From Gemmobacter megaterium (lineage in GTDB: Bacteria; Pseudomonadota; Alphaproteobacteria; Rhodobacterales; Rhodobacteraceae), in contig NZ_FTOT01000002.1 of assembly GCF_900156815.1 (NCBI RefSeq), positions 310,001 to 374,000 on the forward strand: 64,000 nt of DNA, written 5' to 3'. The notes beneath the pieces are model-generated. The model saw nothing but the letters and a program-made list of their open reading frames with translations. It was not told where the DNA came from and did no database searches. Both the position numbers and the translations under genes were made by a program. Positions 8,734 to 17,239 of this stretch are shown one piece after another; position 1 is the stretch's first letter, and every line of letters begins with the position of its first letter.

Positions 8734-9513
8734 TCAAGCCCCGCGCGTCGCTTCGTACAACGACACCGCTGCGGCGTTCGAAACGTTGAGCGACCCGAAC
8801 CCCCCGCCATAGGGAATACGCACCAGCGCATCACAGGTCTCGCGGGTTTTTTCGCGCAGGCCGGGCCCTTCGGCGCCCAGAACCAGCCCGATGGGCCGCC
8901 CGTCGGCCATCGCCACACCATCGGCCAGGCTCTGCTCTGCCTCGCCATGCAGGCCCAGCAGCAGATATCCCATCTCGCGCAGCGCGACCATCGCCTCGGA
9001 CAGGTTGGTCACGCGCAGGTAGGGCTGACGTTCCAGTGCGCCCGATGCGGTTTTCGCAAGTGCGCCGGTTTCGGGGGCCGAATGGTGGCGCGGCGCAATC
9101 ACCGCGCGCGCGCCGAACACCTCCGCCGAGCGCAGGATCGCGCCGACATTGTGCGGGTCGGTCACACGATCCAGCAGAACGACAAGGGGGCGCCCTGCCC
9201 CGGACACCGCCACATCCTCCAACGTGCCCCAATCCAGCGGGCGCACCTCCAGCGCGGCGCCCTGATGGACCGACTCGGGGTCGATGGGCGCCTGAAACTT
9301 GCGGGCGTCCTGCATCTCGGGGTCCATGCCGCTGATGCCTATGGCCTCGGCCAGCTTGTCGGCGGCATTCTTGGTGACCAGCAGGCGCAGCTTTTCCCGT
9401 GCCGGGTTCTGCAATGCATCACGTACGGCATGAAGACCGAACAGCCAGACGGTTTCCCGGTCTGCCGCGATCTTGGCGCGTTCCTTGTCAATCACCCAGG
9501 CGGGTTTCTTCAT
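8734..9513 (-). CDS. rlmB: 23S rRNA 2'-O-ribose methyltransferase, TrmH/RlmB family
   Basis: SPOUT-class SAM methyltransferase that modifies a guanosine ribose in 23S rRNA. The 259-residue product starts at 9513 behind AGGAGAAGACCC. An N-terminal substrate-binding domain (about 10-90) contains VWLFGLHAVRDALQNP. The SpoU domain shows motif 1 DPHNVGAILRSAEVFGA, motif 2 IGLVLGAEGPGLR and motif 3 IPYGGGFGSLNVSNAAAV. The exact nucleotide (Gm2251) is assigned from family resemblance. It is transcribed away from the tRNA gene. Confidence 0.9.
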   Translation of the reverse strand: MKKPAWVIDKERAKIAADRETVWLFGLHAVRDALQNPAREKLRLLVTKNAADKLAEAIGISGMDPEMQDARKFQAPIDPESVHQGAALEVRPLDWGTLEDVAVSGAGRPLVVLLDRVTDPHNVGAILRSAEVFGARAVIAPRHHSAPETGALAKTASGALERQPYLRVTNLSEAMVALREMGYLLLGLHGEAEQSLADGVAMADGRPIGLVLGAEGPGLREKTRETCDALVRIPYGGGFGSLNVSNAAAVSLYEATRGA

Positions 9514-9602
9514 GGGTCTTCTCCTGATGCCCCCCAAGATGCGCCCCTCACGCGCCCGGCGCAAGAGGCCGAAACTTCGCGCATCCGGGCCCCATTCCGC
9601 CC

Positions 9603-9631
9603 TTGACGTCCCCCGACCGCTTCGATATTCC
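9603..9631 (+). promoter_or_regulatory. Promoter of the tRNA gene
   Basis: TTGACG at 9603-9608 and TATTCC at 9626-9631 are 17 bp apart, and the tRNA acceptor begins 12 bp beyond the -10 element. The arrangement is that of a strong housekeeping promoter and suggests the unusual tRNA downstream is transcribed. Confidence 0.65.
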
Positions 9632-9643
9632 CGCCGCAGCGTC

Positions 9644-9727
9644 GGGCGACGTGCTGCAAGGTGCGGCAGCGGACTGTAACTCCGCCGGGGAGACCCATGC
9701 CTGGTTCGATTCCAGGGTCGCCCACCA
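9644..9727 (+). tRNA. tRNA-Tyr(GUA)-like, class II, CCA encoded
   Basis: Acceptor stem GGGCGAC (9644-9650) pairs perfectly with GTCGCCC (9717-9723), then A and CCA (9725-9727). The anticodon arm is GCGGA-CTGTAAC-TCCGC with anticodon GTA at 9676-9678. A long variable arm (GGG-GAGA-CCC core) and the T arm CCTGG-TTCGATT-CCAGG follow, so the molecule is class II as bacterial tRNA-Tyr should be. The D arm can be drawn as GCTG/CGGC, but position 8 is G rather than the near-universal U, and the D loop lacks an obvious A14 and standard GG placement. Decoding identity from the anticodon is clear; functionality is less certain. Confidence 0.75.
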
Positions 9728-9936
9728 TTTCCCCTTGACTTGCAAGGCAATGGTGAAATACCGACGATGCCGAAGCATTGCCAAACAGGGCAGCTCCAAA
9801 CATCAGCCCGCAGAATCCTAACGAATACGTGACACGACTTTCCGTACCGGTACTTCCTTCATTCGACGCACTACACAACTCGCCACAAGAGAGCATTTTG
9901 GTCCGCGCAATACAGCGCAGCTAAGAAAGTAGCCCA

Positions 9937-10695
9937 TTGGCAAAAGTTGTCTCAGTAGCCGACGTGTTCATAGACACGAATATTTTGAAGTTTTCAGCAG
10001 TCAAGAAGCATGTATTCCGCCCGAGGAAAGACAAGATCAACTGGGGAGGCATAGAGCAAGAGATTGTGGTGCACGACATGTTCACCACGAATGACCTAAA
10101 CAAGATCAAGAACGAAACGCAGAAGCGCGACGCGGTTCTCTTGGGAATGCTGGCTTATGCAGGTATCTCTGGCCAACTCAGGTATCATATTCACCTAGAA
10201 GTTGACCTTGAAACGTGGGGGCTGCCGGGCATGGCAAGCGCCTCCGGTCGCTTCTTCGGCTGTCCAATCCACGAAGTAGCTGACCCAATCGCTCCACAAT
10301 CTCGCATTATCGCCGGTGGGCCAAAGAAGCCTAGAGAATATGTGCTGGATTTTCTGTCGGGTATTCAGCACCCGCGCTATATTGAACTAACGAAAATGAC
10401 GGGGGCGTATCAAGGAAAAGGCAAACCGCTGAACCTAAACCAAGCACGCGACGCGTACCACATCTGGTGTGCCGAATGCTCCAATATGAACTACTTTCTA
10501 ACGATGGACTACAAACTTAAAAAGGTTGTAGATACAGCGAAGATCACGACACCGGTTGCTATCAAAACGCCTGACCAGCTCTTGCGGGAAGTTGTGCCGA
10601 AATTTGGCGTCATAGGCGCAATCAAGTTTATGTGGCAAGGATACCGCTTCACAGTACCTCGCGTTGGCTTTGAAGAAGGCAAGGGGTGGACCTAA
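9937..10695 (+). CDS. PIN-domain-like protein, orphan, probably acquired
   Basis: A 252-residue protein starting at TTG 9937, the first start after an in-frame stop four codons upstream. The N-terminal VFIDTNIL puts an acidic residue at D13 exactly as in PIN ribonucleases, and the C-terminal half has RDAYHIWCAECSNMNYFLTM then D191, matching the later PIN acidic positions (D172, D191). About 130 residues intervene, longer than in a simple VapC toxin. No antitoxin-like gene is adjacent. Third codon positions are much more AT-rich than in neighbours, and it sits directly behind a tRNA gene, both signs of transfer. Nuclease activity is inferred from the motif only. Confidence 0.6.
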   Translation: MAKVVSVADVFIDTNILKFSAVKKHVFRPRKDKINWGGIEQEIVVHDMFTTNDLNKIKNETQKRDAVLLGMLAYAGISGQLRYHIHLEVDLETWGLPGMASASGRFFGCPIHEVADPIAPQSRIIAGGPKKPREYVLDFLSGIQHPRYIELTKMTGAYQGKGKPLNLNQARDAYHIWCAECSNMNYFLTMDYKLKKVVDTAKITTPVAIKTPDQLLREVVPKFGVIGAIKFMWQGYRFTVPRVGFEEGKGWT

Positions 10696-10718
10696 AAAAG
10701 AACTCCGCCGAAGCGGAG
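10694..10718 (-). terminator. Terminator hairpin reading to the minus strand
   Basis: On the minus strand CTCCGC-TTCG-GCGGAG forms a stem capped by a UUCG tetraloop, followed by TTC and six T residues that overlap the stop codon of the PIN gene. No minus-strand gene is evident upstream in the 250-bp gap to the thiolase gene, in which I see nothing else recognisable. It may belong to an unrecognised small RNA, or serve as a 3' stabilising hairpin for the PIN mRNA. Confidence 0.55.
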
Positions 10719-10948
10719 CTAAGTGCTTTCACACCTTGAACGCGGCTGGCGTCTCGTTCCACTTTTCCATCCGCGGAGGCTTGCCGGGGCGCCTGAAACC
10801 CGGCAGATTCGCTGCATGTCGATGCTGGCGGCCCTCCCGTGCGGAACCGCGTGTACCGGCCCTGCCACCTCGTCCTGAAGCGGTTCGAAAAGGTTGACCC
10901 GCCCCGGCGGGTGAGCTGCATACCGCAGCAAGATACGGAGAACACCAG

Positions 10949-12139
10949 ATGACCAGACATGATCCCATCGTCATCGTCGGCGCCGCGCGCACCCCCATGG
11001 GCGGGTTTCAAGGCGACTTCACCCATGCGATGGCCGCCGATCTGGGCGCCGTGGCCATTGGCGCAGCCCTGGCCGGCGCCGGACTTGCCCCCGACGCGGT
11101 GAATGAGGTGGTGATGGGCTGCGTCTTGCCCGCAGGTCAGGGCCAGGCCCCGGCCCGGCAGGCGGCGCTGAAGGCGGGGCTGCCGCTGGGCGCCGGGGCG
11201 ACGACCGTCAACAAGATGTGCGGATCGGGAATGCGCGCGGCGATGTTCGCCCATGACATGCTGCTGGCCGGATCGCAGGATGTGATGGTGGCGGGCGGCA
11301 TGGAAAGCATGACCAATTCCCCTTACCTGCTGCCGAAAATGCGCGGCGGGGCGCGGATCGGCCATGCGCAGGTGCTGGACCACATGTTTCTCGACGGGCT
11401 GGAAGATGCCTATGACAAGGGCCGCCTGATGGGCACCTTTGCCGAGGATTGCGCGCAGGCGATGCAGTTCACCCGCCAGCAACAGGACGACTATGCCATC
11501 ACCTCGCTGACCCGCGCGCAACGCGCCATCACCGAAGGACTGTTCGCGGCCGAGGTGGCCCCGGTCACGGTGCGCGCAGGCAAGTCGGAAACCGTCGTCA
11601 CCATCGACGAACAACCCGGCAAGGCGCGGCTGGACAAGATCCCCACGCTGAAACCAGCGTTCCGCGAGGGCGGCACGGTGACGGCGGCCAATTCTTCGTC
11701 CATCTCGGACGGGGCTGCGGCGCTGGTGATGATGCGCGCCTCCGAGGCGGAACGCCGCGGCCTGACCCCGCGCGCCATTCTGGTGGGCCATTCCACCCAT
11801 GCCGACAAGCCGGGGCTGTTCCCCACCGCGCCCATTGGCGCGATGACCAAACTGTCGGACAAGACAGGCTGGAGCCTGAAAGACGTGGATCTGTTCGAGA
11901 TCAACGAGGCGTTCGCGGTGGTCGCCATGGCCGCCATGCGCGAACTGGACCTGCCGCATGACAAGGTGAACGTGCATGGCGGCGCCTGCGCCCTTGGCCA
12001 TCCCATCGGGGCATCCGGCGCGCGGGTGATGGTGACGCTGCTGGCCGCGCTGGAAACCTACGGGCTGAAGCGCGGCATCGCCTCGCTGTGCATCGGCGGG
12101 GGCGAGGCGACGGCCGTTGCCATTGAACGGGTGATCTGA
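10949..12139 (+). CDS. Acetyl-CoA acetyltransferase (thiolase)
   Basis: Condensing enzyme that interconverts acetoacetyl-CoA or 3-ketoacyl-CoA and acetyl-CoA. The 396-residue protein has the nucleophile Cys91 in [10 protein letters not shown], the histidine motif [19 protein letters not shown], and the C-terminal acid/base cysteine in [20 protein letters not shown] ribosome site supports the start. The stop overlaps the following acyl-CoA dehydrogenase gene as TGATG, so the two are co-translated. Substrate range (biosynthetic versus degradative) cannot be decided; coupling to a dehydrogenase favours degradation. Confidence 0.93.
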   Translation: MTRHDPIVIVGAARTPMGGFQGDFTHAMAADLGAVAIGAALAGAGLAPDAVNEVVMGCVLPAGQGQAPARQAALKAGLPLGAGATTVNKMCGSGMRAAMFAHDMLLAGSQDVMVAGGMESMTNSPYLLPKMRGGARIGHAQVLDHMFLDGLEDAYDKGRLMGTFAEDCAQAMQFTRQQQDDYAITSLTRAQRAITEGLFAAEVAPVTVRAGKSETVVTIDEQPGKARLDKIPTLKPAFREGGTVTAANSSSISDGAAALVMMRASEAERRGLTPRAILVGHSTHADKPGLFPTAPIGAMTKLSDKTGWSLKDVDLFEINEAFAVVAMAAMRELDLPHDKVNVHGGACALGHPIGASGARVMVTLLAALETYGLKRGIASLCIGGGEATAVAIERVI

Positions 12140-13266
12140 TGCTGCTGACCGAAACCCAGGAACAGATCCGCGACGCCGCCCGCGCCTTTGCTCAGGACCG
12201 TCTTGCCCCCGGTGCCGCACAACGCGACCGCGATCACAGCTTTCCCCGTGCCGAGATTGCCGAGATGGGCGCATTGGGCTTCATGGGGATGCTGGTCCCC
12301 GAGGATTACGGCGGGTCAGACCTTGGCACCGTGGCCTATGCGCTGGCGCTGGAAGAGATCGCGGCCGGCGAAGGCGCGACCTCTACCATCCTGTCGGTGC
12401 ATTCCTCGGTCGGCTGCGCGCCGATCCTGCGCTTTGGCACCGAAGACCAGAAACAGCGGTTCTTGCCGAAGATGGCATCGGGCGAATGGATCGGCGCCTT
12501 TGCCCTGACCGAACCGCAGGCGGGGTCTGATGCCTCGGCGCTCAGGACGCGGGCACGGCGCGAGGGCGACCACTACATCATCGACGGCACCAAGCAATTC
12601 ATCACCAGCGGCAAGAACGCAGGCGTGACGATTGTCTTTGCCGTCACCGACCCTGCGGCAGGGAAAAAGGGGATCACCGCCTTTATCGTGCCCACGGATA
12701 CGCCCGGCTACGAGGTGGTGTCGATTGAACGCAAGCTGGGGCAGAATGCGTCGGACACCTGCGCTCTGGCCTTTGCCAACATGCGTGTGCCGGTGGAAAA
12801 CCGGCTGGGCGCCGAAGGCGAGGGGTATCGGATCGCACTGGCCAATCTGGAAGGCGGACGCATCGGGATTGCCGCGCAGGCGGTCGGCATGGCACGGTCC
12901 GCGCTGGACCATGCGACGGCCTATGCCAAAGAGCGCAAGGCCTTTGGCCAGCCGATCTTTGCCAATCAGGCGATTGCGTTCAAACTGGCGGACATGGCAA
13001 CCAAGGTCGCGATGGCCCGCCACATGGTCCTCCATGCGGCGGCGCTGCGCGAGGCGGGGCGCCCCTGCCTGACCGAGGCGTCGATGGCCAAGCTGGTCGC
13101 GTCGGAAATGGCAGAAGAGGTCTGTTCAGCGGCCATCCAGATCCACGGTGGCTATGGCTATCTGGCGGATTACCCGGTCGAACGGATCTACCGCGATGTC
13201 CGGGTCTGCCAGATTTACGAAGGCACCTCCGAAGTGCAGCGGCTGGTCATCGCCCGATCGCTCTGA
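12139..13266 (+). CDS. Acyl-CoA dehydrogenase (short-chain type)
   Basis: FAD enzyme that introduces the alpha-beta double bond into acyl-CoA and passes electrons to ETF. Normal length at 375 residues. The N-terminal helical domain is followed by the FAD/substrate signatures [17 protein letters not shown] and [10 protein letters not shown], and the C-terminal domain ends with [16 protein letters not shown] and [15 protein letters not shown], whose Glu is the catalytic base in this family. It overlaps the thiolase stop by one base. EtfBA and ETF-QO encoded elsewhere in the window are its likely electron route. Confidence 0.93.
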   Translation: MLLTETQEQIRDAARAFAQDRLAPGAAQRDRDHSFPRAEIAEMGALGFMGMLVPEDYGGSDLGTVAYALALEEIAAGEGATSTILSVHSSVGCAPILRFGTEDQKQRFLPKMASGEWIGAFALTEPQAGSDASALRTRARREGDHYIIDGTKQFITSGKNAGVTIVFAVTDPAAGKKGITAFIVPTDTPGYEVVSIERKLGQNASDTCALAFANMRVPVENRLGAEGEGYRIALANLEGGRIGIAAQAVGMARSALDHATAYAKERKAFGQPIFANQAIAFKLADMATKVAMARHMVLHAAALREAGRPCLTEASMAKLVASEMAEEVCSAAIQIHGGYGYLADYPVERIYRDVRVCQIYEGTSEVQRLVIARSL

Positions 13267-13336
13267 GGCTGATCTGGATCAAGGCGGCCCCGGCCCTGCG
13301 ATGACAGGCTGGGGCCGTAGCTGATTGGGGGATCAC

Positions 13337-13729
13337 ATGCGCCTGATGTTGCCTGCCGTGCTTGCCCTGCTGTCTGCCCTGCCCGTGCAGGCGCAGGACG
13401 CCACACGTGGCGCCGCGATCTTTGCGCGACATTGCGCGGCCTGTCATGGGGCCGAGGCCGACGGCCAAGGCCCAATGGCGGCGATATTGACCCTGCCACC
13501 GACCGACCTGACACGGCTGTCAGCCGGCGGTGCCTTTCCAACCATCCGGGTGGTGATGCGGATCGACGGGCGCGATGCGCTTGTGGCCCACGGGTCGCCA
13601 ATGCCACTGTTTGGTCAGTTGTATGAACGGCAGGACGTCACAATCACGACGCAGGATGGCACGCCGGTGGTGACAAGCGCGGAGATCGCCGATCTTCTGG
13701 CCCATCTGGAACGCCTTCAGCGGCCCTGA
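13337..13729 (+). CDS. Periplasmic c-type cytochrome
   Basis: A 130-residue class I cytochrome c domain. The ATG at 13337 follows GGGGGATCAC; an N-terminal signal peptide ends near VQAQ. The haem site CAACH is at residues 33-37, and a distal methionine in HGSPMPLFGQ probably gives the sixth ligand. The C-terminal EIADLLAHLERLQ is the usual last helix. It lies 70 bp after the acyl-CoA dehydrogenase gene and converges with the ArsC-like gene. Partner unknown; a role in periplasmic electron transfer is all the sequence supports. Confidence 0.88.
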   Translation: MRLMLPAVLALLSALPVQAQDATRGAAIFARHCAACHGAEADGQGPMAAILTLPPTDLTRLSAGGAFPTIRVVMRIDGRDALVAHGSPMPLFGQLYERQDVTITTQDGTPVVTSAEIADLLAHLERLQRP

Positions 13730-13738
13730 TTCACCGGA

Positions 13739-14059
13739 TCAGAGCACGTCCAGCACGGCCTCGGGCGGGCGACCTATGGCAGCGCCACGAGGACCGATCA
13801 GGATGGGACGCTCAATCAGCTTTGGCGCGGCGGCAAGGTGATCGAGGATCTGGTCATCGCCCAGATCGCGCGGCAACTCTGGTGCATCCTTCCACCGGAT
13901 CAGGCTGTGTGCAGGCAGGTTCAGCGCCACCAACTCTGCCCGGCTGGGCGGGTCGTCCAGATACCGCCGGATATCGGGCACCAGCCCGCACGCCTCCAGC
14001 AAGGCAAGCGCCTTGCGCGACGTGGAACACCGCGGATTGTGCCACAGGATCAAAGCCAT
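13739..14059 (-). CDS. ArsC/Spx-fold protein, arsenate reductase-like
   Basis: A 106-residue thioredoxin-fold protein. [15 protein letters not shown] places the catalytic cysteine at residue 11 with the CSTSRxAL signature of glutaredoxin-dependent ArsC. Further conserved parts are IRRYLDDPP and [22 protein letters not shown]. Enzymes of this branch reduce arsenate, but many chromosomal members outside ars operons have no proven arsenic role, and no other ars gene is nearby. It overlaps the pyrD stop region by 10 bp, so it is probably in the pyrD transcript. Confidence 0.85.
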   Translation of the reverse strand: MALILWHNPRCSTSRKALALLEACGLVPDIRRYLDDPPSRAELVALNLPAHSLIRWKDAPELPRDLGDDQILDHLAAAPKLIERPILIGPRGAAIGRPPEAVLDVL

Positions 14060-15111
14060 GCCCCACGCCCCGTGCCGGTCAAGTCGGACACACGGGCAAG
14101 GCCATTCGCCGCCAGATGCGCCTCGATTCCACGCACGATCTGCGGCACCAGCGAAAAGCCCTGATAGACCAGCGCCGAATACACCTGCACCGCAGATGCG
14201 CCAGCCTTCAGTTTCTCGACGGCCTGCTCGGCCGACCCGATGCCGCCCACACCGATCAAGGGTATCCTGCCGCCTGTCGCCTGGGACAGCAGCGCCAGCA
14301 CGCGCGTAGACTTTTCGAACAACGGTGCCCCTGAAAGACCACCAGCCTCGCCCCGGCTGGCACTTTTCAGACCTTCGCGCGAAAGCGTGGTGTTGGTGGC
14401 GATGATCGCGGCAATTCCCGCACCCATCGAGACCTCGGCAATGGCCGCAATCTCCTCCGGGTTCAGATCCGGCGCGATCTTCAGAAAGACCGGGATCGGA
14501 CGGGGCAGCGCGGCACGGGCCTGCATCACCCTGTCCAGCAAGGCTGCAAGCGCAGCGGGCCCTTGCAGATCCCGCAGCTTTTCCGTGTTGGGGGACGACA
14601 CATTGACCGTGGCGAAATCGACATGCGGGCCGCAGTGCGCCAGCACCCTGGCAAAGTCGCCTGCCCGATCCTCGCTGTCCTTGTTCGCCCCCAGATTCAG
14701 GCCCACAGGCACTGCGCCGGGGCGGCGGGCGGACAGCCGGGCGGCAATCGCCTCTGCCCCCTCGTTGTTAAATCCAAAGCGGTTGATCACTGCCCGATCC
14801 TCGGTCAGGCGGAACAGCCGGGGGCGGGGGTTACCGGGTTGCGGGCGGGGCGTGGCCGCACCCACCTCGACAAAGCCGAAACCGGCGCCCGCCAGCGGCG
14901 CAAGCGCGACGGCATTCTTGTCATAGCCCGCCGCCAGCCCGACCGGGTTCGGCAGTTCCAGCCCTGCCAGCCGCGTTGCCAGACGCTCCGAGGTCAGCAG
15001 CCCCGGCAAAGGCACCACCCCGGCCCGCAGCGCGGCCAGGGACAAGCCATGTCCGGTCTCGGGGTCGATCCGGTGCAAAAGGCCCAGGCCCAGGCGTTCG
15101 ATCAGAGTCAC
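14050..15111 (-). CDS. pyrD: Dihydroorotate dehydrogenase (quinone), class 2
   Basis: Membrane-associated FMN enzyme of pyrimidine synthesis, oxidising dihydroorotate with quinone. The 353-residue length and N-terminal extension mark class 2. Motifs include [57 protein letters not shown] with the catalytic serine region, [10 protein letters not shown], and [15 protein letters not shown]. Its start overlaps the DUF952 gene stop by 4 bp. Confidence 0.95.
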   Translation of the reverse strand: MTLIERLGLGLLHRIDPETGHGLSLAALRAGVVPLPGLLTSERLATRLAGLELPNPVGLAAGYDKNAVALAPLAGAGFGFVEVGAATPRPQPGNPRPRLFRLTEDRAVINRFGFNNEGAEAIAARLSARRPGAVPVGLNLGANKDSEDRAGDFARVLAHCGPHVDFATVNVSSPNTEKLRDLQGPAALAALLDRVMQARAALPRPIPVFLKIAPDLNPEEIAAIAEVSMGAGIAAIIATNTTLSREGLKSASRGEAGGLSGAPLFEKSTRVLALLSQATGGRIPLIGVGGIGSAEQAVEKLKAGASAVQVYSALVYQGFSLVPQIVRGIEAHLAANGLARVSDLTGTGRGAWL

Positions 15112-15446
15112 CAGACACCTTCAGGAAAAATGTGGCCCGAAGCACCGAGCGGCAGGGACTTGTCCCACAAAACCTCGTCCAGACGCAGCGCCCGATACAG
15201 ATGGGGAAACAAGGCCCCGCCCCGCGACGGTTCCCATTTCAGGGCAGTTCCAAGGCGGTCGGGATCGACAGCCACCAGCACCAGATCGCTTTGGGTGGCG
15301 AAATGCTTGGCCGCCGTTTCGGCCACCTGGGCCGCCGTGGAAAAATGGATATATCCATCGGCCAGATCGACCGGGGCGCCCAGCGTCTCGCCTGCGGCCT
15401 TGAAGGCATCCCATTCGGGGCGGAGGAAGATCTTGTAGATAGGCAT
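15108..15446 (-). CDS. DUF952 family protein
   Basis: A 112-residue protein starting [15 protein letters not shown] at 15446. The [20 protein letters not shown] stretch (about 33-52) and [13 protein letters not shown] near the C terminus are the hallmark of DUF952, a small family of unknown function resembling a nucleotidyl/ADP-ribosyl-type fold. It overlaps pyrD as ATGA, an arrangement common in Rhodobacteraceae that suggests co-expression but not a shared role. An alternative upstream start would add 23 residues without a good ribosome site. Confidence 0.85.
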   Translation of the reverse strand: MPIYKIFLRPEWDAFKAAGETLGAPVDLADGYIHFSTAAQVAETAAKHFATQSDLVLVAVDPDRLGTALKWEPSRGGALFPHLYRALRLDEVLWDKSLPLGASGHIFPEGVW

Positions 15447-15477
15447 GGCCGTTCCATGCCCCGGATTGCAAGCCGGG

Positions 15478-16095
15478 TCAATCCGGCAGGCCCCGCAGCA
15501 CCAGAGAGAGCGCAATCGCCCACATCGTCAGCCCGACGATCACCTCCAGAATCACCCAGGCGCGTGGGCGCGCAAAGACCGGCGCCAAGGCCCGCGCGCC
15601 AAAGCCCAGCGCCGAAAAGAACGTCAGCGATGCACAGGCCGCCGCAATCCCGAAGGCCAGCCGGTGCGGTGCGTATTGCGCCGAAATCGCGCCCAGCAGC
15701 ACCACGGTATCCAGATAGACATGCGGATTGGCCCAGGTGAACATCAGGCACATCAGCAGCACACGGCCCAGAGGCGCCGGCACACCGGGGGCAGGCATCA
15801 GCGCCTCACCCCCCTTGAGTGCCGCCTTGAACCTGAGCGCACCATAAAGCAGCAAGAATCCGGCCCCACCCCACAGCATGACCGGGCCAAGCCATGGCAC
15901 CGCCGTGCTCAGCCGCCCAAAACCCGCCACCCCGGCGCCGATCAGCACCGCATCGGAGATGGCGCAGACCAGCACAACCGCCAGCACATGCTCGCGCCGC
16001 AAACCTTGCCGCAACACAAAGGCATTCTGCGCGCCGATGGCGGCGATCAATCCGATCGAAGTTCCAAAACCGGCCAGCGCTGCCTGCAACATCAT
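15478..16095 (-). CDS. argO: LysE/ArgO family amino acid exporter
   Basis: Inner membrane exporter of basic amino acids (arginine, possibly lysine or canavanine). The 205-residue protein has six hydrophobic helices and the family opening GLIAAIGAQNAFVLRQGLRR (about 14-33), with FTWANPHVYLDTVVLLGAIS in the middle. It is divergent from an ArgP-type LysR gene across an 82-bp gap holding an inverted repeat, the classical argO/argP or lysE/lysG arrangement, so ArgP very likely controls it. Confidence 0.9.
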   Translation of the reverse strand: MMLQAALAGFGTSIGLIAAIGAQNAFVLRQGLRREHVLAVVLVCAISDAVLIGAGVAGFGRLSTAVPWLGPVMLWGGAGFLLLYGALRFKAALKGGEALMPAPGVPAPLGRVLLMCLMFTWANPHVYLDTVVLLGAISAQYAPHRLAFGIAAACASLTFFSALGFGARALAPVFARPRAWVILEVIVGLTMWAIALSLVLRGLPD

Positions 16096-16134
16096 GTTCT
16101 CCCGTTGACCAGCGTTGACTAGTCAGTTCGGCGA

Positions 16135-16160
16135 GATTAGCCAAGATAAACAATCTAATC
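16135..16160. promoter_or_regulatory. Inverted-repeat operator between argO and argP
   Basis: GATTAG (16135-16140) and CTAATC (16155-16160) form a perfect inverted repeat with a 14-bp AT-rich spacer in the argO-argP divergent gap. The spacing, about two helical turns centre to centre, suits a LysR-type dimer. Binding by ArgP is inferred from position. Confidence 0.5.
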
Positions 16161-16177
16161 ATGGATAAGTATCTCTA

Positions 16178-17077
16178 ATGATGGATCCCGCTCAGCTTGC
16201 GGCGCTGGCCGCCATTCACCGACGCGGCAGCTTTGAGGCGGCGGCAGGCGTTCTGGGCGTGACCCCCTCGGCCATTTCCCAGCGCCTGAAAGCCCTGGAG
16301 GACCGGATGGGCTGTGTGCTCATTCGCCGGGGCAGTCCTTGCCTGGCAACACCTCCCGGCTTGCGGTTGATTCGCCATCACGACGAGATTGCCGCACTGG
16401 AAGCCGCGCTTGCCCAGGATTTGCAGATGGGGACGACCGGCCCGGTCACCCTGCGGCTTGCGGTAAATGCCGACAGCCTGGCGACATGGGTCATCCCCGC
16501 CCTTGCCGCCGTAGACGGCGCGCTGTTCGACCTGGTGATCGACGATCAGGCCCATAGCCAGGACTGGTTGCGCCGGGGCGAGGTGGCGGCGGCCGTCACC
16601 TCGCACCCCGGACCGCTTCAAGGCTGCGAGACGGTCGCCCTGGGCCATCTGCGATACCGGGCCACGGCCAGTCCCGGCTATATGGCCCGCTGGATGCCCG
16701 GCGGGGCGAGCCGGGCCAACCTTGCCACGGCGCCCGGCTTGACATTTTCCGACAAGGACACGCTCCAGAACGATTGGATCCTGGCCAATTTCGGCACCGG
16801 GCTTGTCTTTCCAACCCATCGCCTGGCCTCAAGCCATGGGTTCGTCGATGCCGCGCTGGCCGGGTTGGGCTGGGGCATGAACCCCGAGCCGCTGGTGGCA
16901 GAGCACCTGGCGGCTGGCCGTCTGCTGGAGATCGCGCCGGACCGGGCGCTGGATGTGCCGCTGTACTGGCAATTCACCCGGCAATCGGCCCCCGTCCTGG
17001 CCCCCGTCACCCGCGCCATGCGGGCAGAGGCGGCACGGGCGCTTTTGTCGCCAGACGTCACAGGTGCCGGTTTCTGA
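16178..17077 (+). CDS. argP: ArgP/LysG-type LysR transcriptional activator
   Basis: LysR regulator of 299 residues. The N-terminal winged helix-turn-helix reads RGSFEAAAGVLGVTPSAISQ (about 16-35) followed by RLKALEDRMG. The effector domain resembles ArgP, with VTLRLAVNADSLATWVIPAL and GWGMNPEPLVAEHLAAGRL. ArgP proteins sense arginine or lysine and activate the divergent exporter. A second Met directly follows the first, so the start may be 16181. Confidence 0.9.
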   Translation: MMDPAQLAALAAIHRRGSFEAAAGVLGVTPSAISQRLKALEDRMGCVLIRRGSPCLATPPGLRLIRHHDEIAALEAALAQDLQMGTTGPVTLRLAVNADSLATWVIPALAAVDGALFDLVIDDQAHSQDWLRRGEVAAAVTSHPGPLQGCETVALGHLRYRATASPGYMARWMPGGASRANLATAPGLTFSDKDTLQNDWILANFGTGLVFPTHRLASSHGFVDAALAGLGWGMNPEPLVAEHLAAGRLLEIAPDRALDVPLYWQFTRQSAPVLAPVTRAMRAEAARALLSPDVTGAGF

Positions 17078-17138
17078 AATAGCCCGCCCCGCCAGCGACG
17101 GACCCGATGCCGACGGTTGCGCAGAAGCGCGCGCGGCA

Positions 17139-17178
17139 CTGTCATGCAGTTGTTACACAAACGCAGCACAAGCGTCAC
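17139..17178 (+). promoter_or_regulatory. PHO box upstream of pstS
   Basis: CTGTCAT (17139-17145) and TTGTTAC (17150-17156) are direct heptamer repeats 11 bp apart, the classic PhoB binding pattern. In the same 11-bp phase a weaker heptamer lies at 17161 and GCGTCAC at 17172-17178, so up to four half-sites may be used. The box begins about 100 bp before the pstS start. PhoB itself is encoded at the end of the operon. Confidence 0.75.
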
Positions 17179-17239
17179 GAAGCACGGCTATCTCGTCCTT
17201 AGCGGTCGAATCCCGGCCCGTTCATCAAAGGAGCGATCC

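Noticed and set aside
9510-9896. Minus-strand open frame across the tRNA (contains GDPGIEPGMGLPGG)
   Set aside because: It is the antisense reading of the tRNA T arm and anticodon arm plus the rlmB leader, a well-known spurious translation.
9678-10710. AACTCCGCCG shared by the tRNA anticodon arm and the end of the PIN islet, as possible attachment sites
   Set aside because: Only 10 bp, GC-rich, and explained in the second case by a terminator stem; no integrase gene and no longer repeat of the tRNA 3' end is present.
10649-12274. 541-codon minus-strand frame opposite the thiolase gene
   Set aside because: Composition of an antisense shadow; the plus-strand thiolase has all catalytic motifs.
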